DNA of 64,000 bases from Adiantum capillus-veneris (GCA_014529385.2 CM043946.1:22453077-22517076); one strand, 5' to 3'; positions 19,247-30,219 are shown, numbered from the stretch's first letter. Made by a program: numbers and translations. Notes: a model not told the origin generated them from the letters alone.

Positions 19247-19357
19247 TGCTCTTCTGAAAGACGCACTTCAGATTTTCATCGCCGGATATACGGGATCTGG
19301 GCAGCTAGCTTGAGCTAAGCAAAGCCTTACTCAGGTGGTCATATATATATATATATG

Positions 19358-19850
19358 GGAAAATTACCAAATAACCCCTCTAATTTGTGGAAATTCCCAA
19401 ACTACCCCTCAAATTTCAAAAATTCCCAAAATGCCCTTGTATCTATTTTGGTCGGATTGTTCAAGATTTTCTGATGTTTAATCCTTTCTGACAATTTAGA
19501 TCTGTTTTTGAGTGCTTAGCATGTAATTTGTCACAAATTACCTCGCAAAAATAGTCGATTATGTTTAAAAATAATGAAGCGATTCATCTCCAAAGACTAC
19601 ATAACCAACTCAAATTCTAGCTTGAGCATCTTGTATAGATAGACAATCGGTCTTCTTATGAAAAGCTACAAAAAATACATCTTTGGAGAAATTTAATCTC
19701 CCGACCAGGGGTATTTTGGGAATTTTGGAAAAGTTGAAGGGCATTTTGGAAATTTATTACAAAATATTGGGGGTATTTTGGGAATTTTTGAAATTTGAGG
19801 GGTACTTTGAGAATTTCCACAAATTAGAGGGGTATTTTGGTAATTTTCTC
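19358..19850. mobile_element. MITE/foldback element with long inverted repeats
   Basis: The left end 'gaaaattaccaaataacccc' is the inverse of the right end 'ggggtattttggtaattttc'. The match continues inward for at least 80 bases with small gaps. Arms consist of repeated 'ttcccaaaatacccctc' units; the middle (19445-19690) is unique. It is absent from the paralog at 51690, where only a short 'atatatatat' is present, consistent with insertion into a TA run. No coding. Confidence 0.8.
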
Positions 19851-19864
19851 TCTCTCTCTCTCTC

Positions 19865-19917
<53 letters not shown>
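19848..19917. repeat. compound microsatellite CT/TA/CA/TA
   Basis: (CT)n, (TA)n, (CA)n and (TA)n in succession, next to the foldback element. Confidence 0.95.
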
Positions 19918-19920
<3 letters not shown>

Positions 19921-20544
19921 CTCAAGGAAGTGAGGTTGTTTTGGCATGTATCTTTGGAAGTTGGACCTTGGCCAAGCTCGTAGTTGGAAAACCAATGTTG
20001 GATGCCAAGATACATCACATGCTCATAGTGGGTGCAAAGAGGGTATATAACTAGTATGGCCTGATAAAGCTACAGGCCATACAACGACAATGACACTCCC
20101 ATAAAACAGAAAATATCCAGTTTGCTTGTCTATTCAAGTATTCAATCAAGGGCGTGCTTCTTTCTTATCTAGAGTGTGGCAACATTGAATCACAACCATA
20201 TGGCCATATGAAAGCACCTCCAATTTATTTATGTGAAGGGGCTATAACCTTGCCTTTGAACACATATGCCATGTGTTAGACAAAGTGACAATGAAACTTG
20301 TAATGCCATGTGGTTTGAATAATGGAGTGTGTGCTAGACTCAACAAGATAAGTTGGATGCTCATAGCAAATTTTCCTATCTTTTTTAACGCGAAGAGAAG
20401 GTGGTATTGTTAAATTATTCATTTCTTTTGAGCAGTCTAGCATTTAACACTTAAAAGCCTCTATCACCTATCTACACTATCAAAGTCAATGCGAGAAGTT
20501 GTATTAAACAAGTCTCTATGCTTGTGATTTGACTCAAAAAGTTG

Positions 20545-20545
<1 letters not shown>

Positions 20546-20630
<85 letters not shown>
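20546..20630. repeat. (CT)n microsatellite
   Basis: About 85 bases of pure CT, directly followed by the LINE fragment. Confidence 0.97.
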
Positions 20631-20633
<3 letters not shown>

Positions 20634-20870
20634 CCCCATTTGTGTGAAGCAAGGGTGCCCACTCTCTCCCACATTGTTTGGGATGTACATTGAGGAAATA
20701 GTAGCATACTGCTTCGAGCTAGGGGTGAACCTAGATCTAGCACGTACTCTTGTCCACCTTATGCATGCTTTATGTTGCCAATACTATTTCAAACTTTGGC
20801 TCTTGAGATGGCCTACAACAATACCTTTAAGAAAGTGTGCTTGGAAGTTACTATGATTGCTACCACAAGT
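20631..20870 (+). pseudogene. LINE reverse transcriptase fragment
   Basis: The plus strand reads VKQGCPLSPTLFGMYIEEI, the conserved block B' of LINE RT ('G..QG.PLSP.LF..Y'). About 70 more residues of decayed RT follow, then the frame closes. It is not the same family as the 5431 LINE, which has 'RQGYPLAPFLF' here. The CT run replaces the upstream RT. Confidence 0.7.
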
Positions 20871-21228
20871 CCCAGTCGAGGTCTCGGTTCCATGAAGCTA
20901 GAGGTAGCTTATTAGGTATGCAACCTTGGTGATGCTAAAATGTTGGTGCCACCTGTCTTCAATAGCCACTCCCATGTTATTTTATCAGAGCTAAGCTTAG
21001 AGTGTCACCCATATCGTTGGAGACCCTCTTCTAGACATAATATTCCGTGTTGAAGGAAAAGAGTTACCATAGGTTAGACTCCCCTACAAAGCTTTTGAGG
21101 CTTGCAAACAAATAGAAAAGGTAGATGTGAGCAGATCATGGTATGCCCAAGTGACATAGTGGTTTAGTGCACATGGCCAACGAGCTACGCAGTGGCTACC
21201 ATGTATCTAGTATGACCCTAACTCAACC

Positions 21229-21546
21229 TTAATTCACCTCCCACACTACGAGAGAAACCAAATGCATAGATAGGATGATTGACATCTCTACTTTTGAGAG
21301 ACTTGGATTACACCTACATTGCCTCTTCCAATAAAGATGCTATATTACAAAGACCAGCATTTGACTAGCCAAGAGGAAGAATTCATAAAGAGGCCATGCT
21401 ATAGAGATGTATGCATGCCACACTATGCCCCAAAAGCAATTTGAATGCATGCCACACAAGTGCCCTAGTAGCAATTGGACAGCTTCAAATATTGTCACAC
21501 AAATTAGAGATTGGATGAGTTGCATGCATTCTAGACCTAAGAGGAC
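21229..21546. repeat. segmental duplicate, second block (paralog of 51986-52257)
   Basis: 'ttaattcacctcc.acactacgagagaaa', 'gcctcttc.aataaagatgc' and 'tctagac..gagaggacttgta' match 51986-52262 in order. It is cut at TTGTA by copia element A and continues at 37361. Confidence 0.8.
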
Positions 21547-21551
21547 TTGTA
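21547..21551 (+). repeat. target duplication TTGTA of copia A, left copy
   Basis: TTGTA before the LTR at 21552 and again at 37361-37365 after the 3' LTR. The single copy is at 52258-52262 in the paralog. Confidence 0.92.
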
Positions 21552-21772
21552 TGTTACCATATACATGTGGTAGTGAACACACTAGGACCGACGGGGCATT
21601 TTTTCGCTCTTTAGGAGGTTTTTTCCCTCATGCATTGTATATACTCCCATCACTCTAGGGCTAACTATCTTTCCATTGCACACTAAGTAATACACTCTCT
21701 GTTGTGTGCCTTGAGATTCCTTCATCTTCTCCATGTGTTTTCCTGCAACCCTAATTCCAACAATTGGTATCA
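21552..21772 (+). repeat. copia A 5' LTR
   Basis: 221 bases, TGTTACCATATACATG...CCTAATTCCAACA, with a 'tgtatatac' TATA-like box near 21637. The same LTR is in the 3' copy and, inverted, in element B. Confidence 0.9.
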
Positions 21773-21774
21773 GA

Positions 21775-21786
21775 GTAGGTTGCGTC
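21775..21786 (+). promoter_or_regulatory. copia A primer binding site
   Basis: TGGTATCAGAGT, two bases after the LTR, matches initiator tRNA-Met except at the last base. Confidence 0.8.
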
Positions 21787-22125
21787 CTCCCGGGCTTAGT
21801 CGCCAGCAACTCCAGCACACACTTGCTCATTTTCTTCGATTTCAGTGAGCTTTGGCGAGCGTTCGAACGTCGACAAAAATTTTGGGTAAGCTCGCAGAGC
21901 TTAGTCTGCTTAGGTTTCTGATTCGGGCTCATTTCGGCCTTCGTTTCTACTACAATCAGGTCTGCACAGGCAATTTTGTCATTTTGTGCAGGATTTTTGT
22001 CAGTGCCAAATACTGCATAACAGGTTCCATACAGTCTATTGTTGGTTGTGTTATATAGCACATGCTAGTCCCACTCAGTTTCTCCTCATTTTGGGCAGTT
22101 TTCACATCAGGCACAGACATTTTCC
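21787..22125 (+). other. copia A leader
   Basis: About 340 bases between PBS and gag. Element B has a related leader carrying an extra duplication. No gene. Confidence 0.6.
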
Positions 22126-22995
22126 ATGGCTGACAACAACACAGATGTGTTTAAGATGTTTGTTTCTGAGGAAAGATTGGATGGGGACAATTACCCTATG
22201 TGGGCTTACATGATGCAACATGTTCTTGTGTCAAAAGGCGTCTGGAATATTGTGCAGGGCATTGATGTAAGTCCTGATTCTAAGGATGTAGGTGATGTTG
22301 AGGATGTGGCAGGTCTTGCTGCAAGGATTGCTGCTATTAGAGTTGTTTTGCCTACGGGAGAACAAGCTCGTAGGGATGTAAAGGATGCGTAGGCTCATGC
22401 ATTGATTGCGTTGTCTGTGAAGCGCACCATTACTCCTCACATTCGTTCAGTGAAATCTGCAAAACATGCTTGGGATATTCTGACTGGTCTTTATGCAAGT
22501 TGCTGCGTAAAGAGATGGAGTTGAAGATTATGCATGAGGAAGATGATATGGACACTTTCTTTGTTGGTGTCAAGGATATCAATGCACAACTTATGTTTGC
22601 AGGTGAAGTCATTTCAGACAGTTCCCTTGTGCAGACTGTTCTTGATGCCTTGCCAGATTCCTACCAGACTTTTGCAGGTACTTGGAGACTCATCACCTAA
22701 GGAAAACCTGAAGTTGTCAAGTTTGATGCATTGTGCACATTGCTGTTACAAGAGTCACTTTCTAGAAAAAAATAGGACTAGACAACGTGCAGTTGAACAT
22801 GCTTTTATTGCTTCTCAAAGAAAGGGTGGTAACAACAATGCAACCACTTCTTATGGTTCTTTTGCGAGTGGAAAATCACATGTTCCTAATGCTTCTATTG
22901 GCAACAATTCGTCTGGAAATTTTGGTGATAAGGGCAAAAAGAAGATGTGTTGCCATTATTGTAAATCTAATGATCACTTGATCAAGCAGTCCTAA
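22126..22995 (+). pseudogene. copia A gag, broken
   Basis: The ATG at 22126 opens MADNNTDVFKMFVSEERLDG with 'NYPMWAYMMQHVL' (UBN2-type gag). A TAG at 22390-22392 replaces a Gln codon that element B keeps as CAG. Later frames give 'KEMELKIMHEEDDMDTF', 'DALPDSYQTFAG' and the knuckle CHYCKSNDHLIKQS, whose last Cys is lost by a frameshift near 22985. Gag should form the particle. This copy cannot make it. Confidence 0.8.
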
Positions 22996-24503
22996 GTTGA
23001 AGGCCAAAGAGGCTAAGAAGAAAGAGGGTGGTTCCACTACAAATGCTAGTTCCATTACAAATGCAGTCATTGTTGAGACTTCTGTGAAAGGAGACTGTGA
23101 TACTGATGTTGATGCAGAATGGGCTTTTAGTGTAGAGTGCACTTACAATCATGTTGTCCATGATGCATGCATGTCAGTCTCACTGCAGATTCACATGTGT
23201 GGTATTTCGACAGTGGTGCTACAAAGCACATTACCTCACATCGTGAATTGTACACCTCTCTCGAGCGTGTCCCTCATGGGAATTCAGTCACTTGTGCCAA
23301 CAATGCCTCTTATCCGGTTCAGGGAGTTGAAAAGATTGTGCTTACTGCTGCAAATGATAGTTCTTTCACACTTGTTGATGCACTTTATGTACCTGGGATC
23401 AAGAAGAATCTCTTGTCTGTATCTGCACTTGCTAGACTTGGACTTGTAGTCAAATTTATGGATGACAAATGTACAGTTCATGACCTCAATTTTGGTTATG
23501 AAATTGTTGCATCGGGGCTTTTGTGCCGTGTGCTATATAAGCTCACTTTGTATGACAAGTGTGGACAAAATTTTGCAAATGCAGTTGCAGATTCAAGGGC
23601 TATTTCAGATGCAAAACTTTGGCATGCACGTTTTGGTCATTTGAATTTTGCTAGTTTGCTGCGTTTGCAAAAAACTGATATGGTTGCTTCTTTCCCGCCT
23701 CTTGAAGCACCTATCAAACATGTTTGTAAAGGCTGTATTTTGGGTAAGATGCAGCGTTCGAAGTTTCCAAAGGATGGTTCAATTAGGGCCGCATGTAGGT
23801 TGCAGCTTGTGCATAGTGATGTTTGTGGACCCATGCAAACTCCATCCTTGGGCAATTACCTATACTTCGTGACTTTCATTGATGATTACTCTAGGCATGC
23901 ATGGGTATTTCCGCTTAAAGCGAAGTCCGAAGTTTTTATGTGCTTCAAACAATTTCTGGCTATGGCTGAAAATGTCTCGAAATGTACTATGGGCACGCTC
24001 CGTTCCGATCGAGGGGGGGAGGATATGTCTCATGAATTTAATGCATTTCTGGCTAGTCGTGGGATAAAACACCAATGTACAGTGCCTTATACGCCTCAGC
24101 ATAATGGTGTTGCTGAGAGGAAAAGCAAGTCACTTACGGAAATGGCACGATGTATGGTCAAAAGTCAAGCTTTGCCGCATTCTTTTTGGCTTGAGGCCAT
24201 CTTGTGTGCCACTTATGTACTGAACAGGTGTCCTACGAAAGCTTTGCAGTCTATCACTCCATATGAAGCATGGCATAATAGAAAGCCTTCTATTGAGCAC
24301 ATGCGGGTTTTTGGTTATTTGGCATATGCTTTGGTGCCACCACAAACACAACGCAGAAAATTGGATGATAAGGCTGTCAAATGTATTTTTGTTGGTTATA
24401 GTGTTGAAAGCAAAGGTTACAGGTTCTATCATCCGCAAACAAAGCGTATTCACGGGATGTAGTGTTTGTGGAAGATTCTGTTCACCCCTTGCTGTCATGT
24501 AGT
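22996..24503 (+). pseudogene. copia A protease and integrase
   Basis: 'HVWYFDSGATKHIT' (near 23195) is an intact copia aspartic protease site (DSGA). The GAG-pre-integrase region follows with 'LWHARFGHLNFASLL' and 'CKGCILGKMQRSKFP'. Integrase has 'VHSDVCGPM' (first Asp), 'FIDDYSRHAWVFPL', 'RSDRGGEDMSHEF' (second Asp) and 'YTPQHNGVAERK' (Glu), and ends 'KCIFVGYSVESKGYRFY'. The main frame 23167-24462 is long and open. The frame then ends and a foreign block begins at about 24504. Confidence 0.85.
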
Positions 24504-26169
24504 AGGATCAGCGATCGGAGTTCCGGTCACCAAGATATTAGCCGTTAAAGATTCACCGGGGGCCGGCTCCGTACCAGTTCGGTCCGCTCGGTCAAAGTAC
24601 CATCTGGGAATTTTATAGCCTTGGCAGGGTTCGAGGATAAGTGCTCGAGGAGAATCTTGTTCAGAGTGTCATCACTCGTAGTGCATTGAAAGAGGGGTAT
24701 GTTGATGGATCTATGCTTGGCACTATCAGGGTCGAGATGTATATATTTGATAATGCTTTGATTGAAGGAATATACAAAGTAATGGATATTGGAGAAATAT
24801 ATTGTGCCGAAAAACTCACTCGCATGTTTCTTTTGTGAGCTCACTTAAAGACTGTGCTAAGAACAAGTGGGTTACTTGAAAATGACACATATTCAGCCGA
24901 TGCTTTACTCAGTATGTATGCCGACCGTGGTGCTTGGCGATGCTTTAGTGGCATGTATGTGCGATGTGGTGCCCACTATGAAGTTTAAGGGCCATCCGAT
25001 GAGGAAATATGGCTGCCCATACTCACATGGCTAATGGCCACCCACATGAGCCATAAATGGTGTCCGCCCGTCGATTAAGTGGCCGCCCAAATAACTGAGG
25101 TCTTGAGTGTGAATGTGGAAAACGAAAAAGAAAAGAAAAGATAAGCAAGGCGAGCTGAGCCGTAGCGGCAGCGAAGACAGCAGTGCTTTCGCTCGCGCCG
25201 GCAAGTAGGATGCTCGGATGGACCCGCCACAGAGACGAAGAATGCTCATGGCCTCCTCGCGCTCCAGTTCGGCCCTATTTGCACCGGATTTGGTGAAGGT
25301 CGATTCCGTCGCTTGCCACGTCATCAAATAAGGTCACGCCCACGTCAATGACGCCGGGCGCCACTGCGGGGGGGGGGCATGCTAATAAGCCTTTTGCATG
25401 AGCGGATATAGCAAGCAAAAACGGAGGTGGGAATTACAAGCCTCTTTTGCTTGTTGAGGCAAGGAATCTAGATTGAGAAGGAGAGTGTCAAGGCAGTCAA
25501 GCAAGGTCGAGAAGAAGCTTGTCGAAGCAAGCAAGTTGAGAAGCGGGAGAGGGCAAGAGCATGTAAGGCAAGTCTCGGCAAGGGAAAGGATGCTTGGCAA
25601 GAGCAGATAAGCAGATTTCGGCAAGATAAGGTACTCAAGAAAAAGAGAGTCAGAGCACCAAAGGCGATCAGAGCAAATGGATTACAGGAGACGTAAAAAT
25701 TCATAAATGGCAGATAAGTAAGTGCAAGCGCACAAAGCAGGAAATTGCAAGATAATTGATAATAATTGAGGCTTGATGATTGAGGCAGTGAACTGACTTG
25801 AAGCTTGCAGAATCTAATGGAACTTGAAGCAGATAAAGCGACAAGAGATAATTACCATCACCGTCATCAACTAGAGATTGATTTAGCATTTTGTTAAGTC
25901 CGGTGTCGTTAATGGCCCGGTTAATCCTGTAAACGAGAGCTTAAACTCCTAGTTATCAGATGATCCGAGTGACGATGCTGCTAACAGCCCGCCTTGGCTA
26001 AGAATTAAGTTTTACTCAAAGCTTTAATCAATTAATTGATGATTACAGTGATTTCCAGATTCAGTTGCATCTGTTGTTCTTGTTCTCTCTCTTTCACACC
26101 TCCTACAGCCAGAGGCCCGCCGGCGCCTGCCCGGCTCACGTAGCGAACACATATCCCCCTACACCGCAT
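24504..26169. other. unclassified part of the block inserted in copia A
   Basis: About 1.7 kb. On the plus strand 24641-25000 reads 'LKTVLRTSGLL' then 'SADALLSMYADRGAW', which resembles a pentatricopeptide motif ('..LL.MYA.CG...'), but with stops and too little repetition to be sure. 25440-25640 holds degenerate 'ggcaagcaag' repeats. Nothing else is recognised. Confidence 0.35.
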
Positions 26170-27560
26170 CCACTCTCGGCCGTCTTGAGAGTGCATCGGC
26201 TACTTGATTATGCTTGCTAGCAATGTGAGCAATATGAAAATGAAATTGCGAAAGGGAATTTGCCCACCTCATTTGTTTGTCGGAGAGCTTGGTCTACGCC
26301 ATGAAGTACTTAAGACTTTGGTGATCCGTCCACAGAATGAAAGGAGTACCCAATAAATAGTGCTTCCATGAGTCTAAGGCATTTAGACTCCTACGAGGAG
26401 TTCCTTTTCATATATGCCTAGAGTTGCTCAATAGGGTCGAGCCTTCGACTTTCATAGCCTATGGCGTGCCCTTCTTGGAGCAAGACAACTCCTAGGCAAT
26501 CACCACAAGCATCACATTGGACCTCAAATGGCTTTGAGAGATCCGGTAGTGTAAGCACAGATTGAGAGATAAGCTTTTCAAAAGCATTGTTCTCCTTGGC
26601 AGACCATGTATACCTAACGTTTTTCTTTGTTAGGTCATGTAATGGTCGTGCGATTTGTGAGAACTTTTCTATGAAGCATCTATAGTATGCACACATACCT
26701 ATGAAGCTTCTTAATTCATAAAGATCCCTGGTTTAGGCCATCCTTTTATTACCTCTAACTTTGATGGATCCATTTGGATGCCGTCTTGAGAGATAATGTG
26801 ACCTAAATAATGAATCTCTTGCAAGAAAATTTCACTTTTCCTTCGATTAACAAAAAGTTTATTCTCTCTTAGAACTTGAAATATTACCTGGAGGTGTTGC
26901 TTGTGTTCATCTAGTGAATTAGAGTAGATGATAATATCATCAAAGAACACTCCAATAAAGGTTCAGTGAGGCCTGAATAGCTTCTCCATCAAGCGGTTGA
27001 ATGTGGCTGGTGCATTGGTCAAGCCAAAAGGCATGACAATATATTCGTAAAGACCAAACGTAGTGCAAAATGCGGTCTTTACAATGTCTTGATCAACTAT
27101 CCTTATTTGATGATAGCCACTTTTTAGGTAAATCGTACTGAAGTAGGTGGACCCTTGTAGCTTATCAAATAGGTCTTCTACCCGTGGAACGGGAACCTAT
27201 TCTTGATAGTGATCCTATTTAGTGCTCCATAGTCGACACACATAAAATATGTGCCGTCTTTCTTTTGCACTAATAGCACAGGTGAGAAAAATGGAGCTGA
27301 GCTAGGCCAAACCATGCCCTTCTCAACTAACTCATGCACTTGCCGCATAATCTCCTCTTGTTGAGCTTGAGAAACTCTATAAGGAGGTTTATTAGGCGGT
27401 GAACTTCCTAGAAGAAGTTCAATTGCATGGTCATCATTGTTTAGAAGGTAGTTCACAAGGGATGTCGTCAATAAAGACATCTTGAAACCCCTTGAGAAAA
27501 TTGAATAACTCTAATTCCTTGTGATTGTTTATATTTTCTTTTGCTAAAGCATTGGGTTCA
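26170..27560 (-). pseudogene. gypsy reverse transcriptase and RNase H
   Basis: Minus strand: 'PPYRVSQAQQEEIMRQVHEL', 'GMVWPSSAPFFSPVLLVQKK', '[15 protein letters not shown]', a gap with stops, then FFDDIIIYS, the catalytic box, with 'LGHIISQDGIQMDP'. After a stop comes RNase H/connection: 'YYRCFIEKFSQIARPLHDL', 'FEVQCDACGDCLGVVLLQ', 'FILWTDHQSLKYF', 'MRWANSLSQFHFHI' and 'NQVADALSRRP'. This is the Ty3/gypsy signature. Multiple stops and frameshifts kill it. Confidence 0.85.
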
Positions 27561-28180
27561 TTTTGAGAATATTTAACAAAAATCATGCACGGAAATAGAG
27601 CTCTTTATTGACTTATTGAAAGCTTGCGTATGTACAATGGGTATGGTGTTACCCATTTCCTTAGCATCTATGCACATATCTTTTTCCATGAACCTAAAGT
27701 AGATTCTCCTTTCAGGGAATTTAACATTGGCAGCCATGAGATCAAACCATGGTGCCCCTAGGATTACATCCTCGTGCTTGAGATGAGAGATAAAGAAGTC
27801 CTCTTTGTCCACATAGCTTTGGACATGGAGCCTCAATTTCCCGATTAAGGGAGTGACTAAAGCTTCTTGCCCCTTGAAAGCACCATCTGCGGGTAGGACA
27901 TCTCCCATCTCGTAAGTTTGTATGGCTAGCTTGGTGGCCAACTCTGTGGATATGAAATTGTGAGTAGAACCATGTTCAAAGAGAATAAAAGCATCATGTT
28001 CTCTTACCTTTTCTCAAGCATAGCATAGAGGAGATCCTTTGTGGTGAGTTTCCTCCTCTTGGATTTCGACCAAGGTAGCTCTAGGAGTCTCATGGCGGGT
28101 GTTCTTTTGGGGACAAGCACGGTACGCATGCCCTTGCTCACCGCACTTGAAACATCAGTTATCCTTGCGATAATGCTCAA
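27561..28180 (-). pseudogene. gypsy CCHC knuckle and protease with altered active site
   Basis: Minus strand: CFKCGEQGHAYRACP (about 28157-28110) is a perfect CCHC knuckle. Downstream 'ILFEHGSTHNFIS' stands where the protease has 'LIDSGSTHNF', so the catalytic Asp-Ser-Gly is Glu-His-Gly here. 'HEDVILGAPWFDLMAANVKF' is the conserved later part ('D.ILG..WL......D'). One stop near 28018 also breaks the frame. Confidence 0.8.
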
Positions 28181-28720
28181 GCTCTTCAGGAGAGAGTTTT
28201 TTTTTGCCTTTGTAAACTCCCTTCTCCTTAGCTTTGTGGGAATTGCCCTTAGGAGACTTTTGGACATTGTCCTTCCCCTTAGGCTCATTGGAACCCTTGC
28301 TTAGAATTTCTCTTAGCCCCTATTTGGAAATTGATTTGAGAAGCCACCATAGTATGGTCTATAACCGCCGATATGGTGCATGGCCTTTGGGAGTTGACAT
28401 ACTCCGCCATTTCTTTAGTTAAGCCCGCACAAAATTGTTGTTTTTGCTCTCCAAAATCCATCTGTTTGAAGACAGTGGCTTTAAGATGTAAATCCCAAAA
28501 CTTGTCGACATATTTGTGAATGGATTCATAGGGAGAGAGCTTCAAGCTTCACCATTCGGTGAGTACTTTGTCTTTGGCATTGGTGGTCAAAACTCCTTCA
28601 AAATCGAAGCTCTTAAACCTTTCCATGTTCGTGGAGCTTCACCGTTGGCCCGTAGGCTAGACCACCATTGCCTGGAGGACTTTTGAAAGTGCATAGCTAC
28701 ATGGCGTAGCTTAGAGGACT
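28181..28720 (-). pseudogene. gypsy gag fragment
   Basis: Minus strand: 'LRHVAMHFQKSSRQWWSSL' and 'TWKGLRASILKEF' (28700-28590), then 'LSPYESIHKYVDKFWDLHLK' and 'FCAGLTKEMAEYV'. These are Retrotrans_gag features (A...L.G.A..WW; F...F). The amino-terminus is removed by the CACTA end at 28721. Confidence 0.75.
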
Positions 28721-28860
28721 CACTACAAAAGGTACTTAATATTAGCGACACTCGCAGTGCGACGCTCAAATGTGAAAACCCACGGCGTCCCTATAGGCGT
28801 CACTATGGGCGTCGCTATACTTAGCGACGCCCATAGCAACGCCGACAAGGGTAAAAAATT
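28721..28860 (+). mobile_element. CACTA (En/Spm-type) terminus
   Basis: CACTACAAAAGGTACTTAAT is the canonical CACTA end. Next come repeated subterminal words 'gcgacgc', 'ggcgtcgcta' and its inverse 'tagcgacgcc' (28745-28850). The other end (TTTTGTAGTG) is not seen up to 30588, so the element is truncated or larger than this stretch. Confidence 0.7.
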
Positions 28861-28937
28861 AACCGAGAGCGTCCGAAAACTCAGATCTCAGATCTGAGTT
28901 TTTGGCGCGTGCTCAAGCAAGAAAAGGTAACCCGCGC

Positions 28938-29255
28938 TCTCCCTCTCTCTCTCTCTTTCTTCTCCCCACACACACACACACAAACAAGGAGAGGAAGGAG
29001 ACCCAGGTATGCTCCTTCCCTCTCCTCACTCTCATGTTCCCTTCCCCTCTTTCTCTCTCCCTCACACACACACATACACACACACATTATGTTTTTGAGA
29101 GAGAGAGAGAGAGAGAGAGAGAGCACATGCATAAACAAAAAACGCACACACATGCATAAACAAAGAATGCATACACGCACATTGAGAGAGGAAAAGACAG
29201 AGAGAGAGAGAGAGAGAGATAAAACAAAGAGAGAGAGAGAGAAGAAGAAGAAGAA
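28938..29255. repeat. cluster of CT, CA and GA microsatellites
   Basis: (CT)n at 28938-28965, (CA)n at 28968-28982 and 29064-29085, (GA)n at 29097-29122, 29198-29219 and 29228-29243, then (AAG)n. No gene. Confidence 0.95.
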
Positions 29256-29265
29256 GAAGACAGTC

Positions 29266-29680
29266 TTAACGTCAAAGGAAACTATCCCAAGAGACCTTAA
29301 AGATCTAGTCGATGAGGAGTTGAACTCAAGACCTATTATTCAAGAGGGAAATGGCATAATCAGTCTACCACACTTGGGTGATAGAAAGATTATACCATTT
29401 TCCTCCTTTTATTGGCGTGCACACACACCCACACACTCACACCCGAGAAGAAGAGAGTTTACTTTAACGTCGTAGGAAACTAATTTAAGAGACCTTAAAG
29501 ATCTAGCCGATGAGGAGTTGAACTCAAGACTTGTTATTCAAGAGGAAAATGGCATAACCAATCTATCACACTTGGGTGATAGAAAGGTTATACCATTTTC
29601 CTCTTTTTATTGGCACACACACACGAGAAGAAGAGAGTTTTAACGTCGTAGGAAACCATCCCAAGAGACGTTAAAGATTA
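29266..29680 (-). repeat. tandem repeat of about 176-198 bp with tRNA-like sequence
   Basis: Copies begin 'ttaacgtc' at 29266 and 29464, with a partial third at 29640. On the minus strand each full copy contains CACCCAAGTG...GGTAGACTG followed by GTTCAACTC. The latter is a perfect match to the polymerase III B-box consensus GWTCRANNC; the former resembles an A box loosely. It may be a tRNA-derived SINE duplicated in tandem. Confidence 0.6.
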
Positions 29681-29689
29681 GGTTAGATG

Positions 29690-29870
29690 TAGACTTACGT
29701 TAGATTAGATTTAGGTTTATTTAAGTTAGATTAGATTAGATTTAGGTTTATTTTTAGTTAGATTTACGTTAGATTAGATTTAGGTTTATTTTGAGTTTAA
29801 GATTAAATTAGATCTAGATTTATGTTCGATGGACTAGCTTTTTTTAGATTTAGAATAGATTTTAGTGCAT
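29690..29870 (+). repeat. degenerate ttagatttaggttta repeats
   Basis: Several overlapping copies of 'gttagattagatttaggttta'-like words of about 20-35 bases. They resemble, but are not, TTTAGGG telomere repeats. Confidence 0.75.
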
Positions 29871-30121
29871 TTCAATGAAGGTGCGCTCATGATGGTAAGC
29901 ATTCTATGAAAAACACTTGCTCATATGAAAAACACTAAAAAAGACTCCGTTTTCATACATGAGAAAATTTCCTGCGCTCACAGCCTCGACAGTCCATGCG
30001 GACCAGCAATTCCACCTGCATGTTCGACTGCTGCTACCATACAATAAGCCGTCATGATCAGCCAATGGAAGAGAAAATTGAGCCTACACAGAAATTAGTG
30101 ATGCAAGATGACGATTCCAAG

Positions 30122-30122
<1 letters not shown>

Positions 30123-30219
<97 letters not shown>
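30123..30219. repeat. (CT)n(CA)n microsatellite
   Basis: About 55 bases of CT followed by about 40 of CA. Confidence 0.97.

Larger units (their letters stand above)
19285..20197. repeat. segmental duplicate, first block (paralog of 51640-51985)
   Basis: 'gggatctgggcagc...cttgagcta' and 'ttttggcatgtatctttgg', 'gagggtatataactagtatggcc' recur in the same order and orientation at 51640-51985. Here the block is enlarged by a foldback element. It begins in the upstream region of the GT77 fragment. Confidence 0.8.
20198..21228. mobile_element. 1.03-kb insert with LINE remnant, flanked by CAACC
   Basis: The paralog at about 51983 joins '...ttacaacc' to 'ttaattcacctcc' without this block. CAACC lies on both sides here (20193-20197, 21224-21228). 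Either a sequence was inserted with a 5-bp duplication or the paralog deleted it between the repeats. It contains the CT tract and the LINE RT fragment. Confidence 0.6.
26170..28720 (-). mobile_element. Ty3/gypsy fragment, minus strand, no LTRs
   Basis: On the minus strand the order is gag (28720-28290), CCHC and protease (about 28170-27570), RT (27480-26711) and RNase H (26700-26170). It stops at the RNase H end ('VADALSRRP') with no integrase or LTR. Its gag start is cut by a CACTA-like terminus at 28721. It is a different family from Gy1. Confidence 0.85.

Noticed and set aside
20464-20743. Frames with long ERERER or SLSLSL runs
   Set aside because: Produced by the CT/GA microsatellite at 20546-20630; no conserved flanks.
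29690-29870. Interstitial telomere-like array
   Set aside because: The words are TTAGATTTAGGTTTA-like, not TTTAGGG; degenerate and short.
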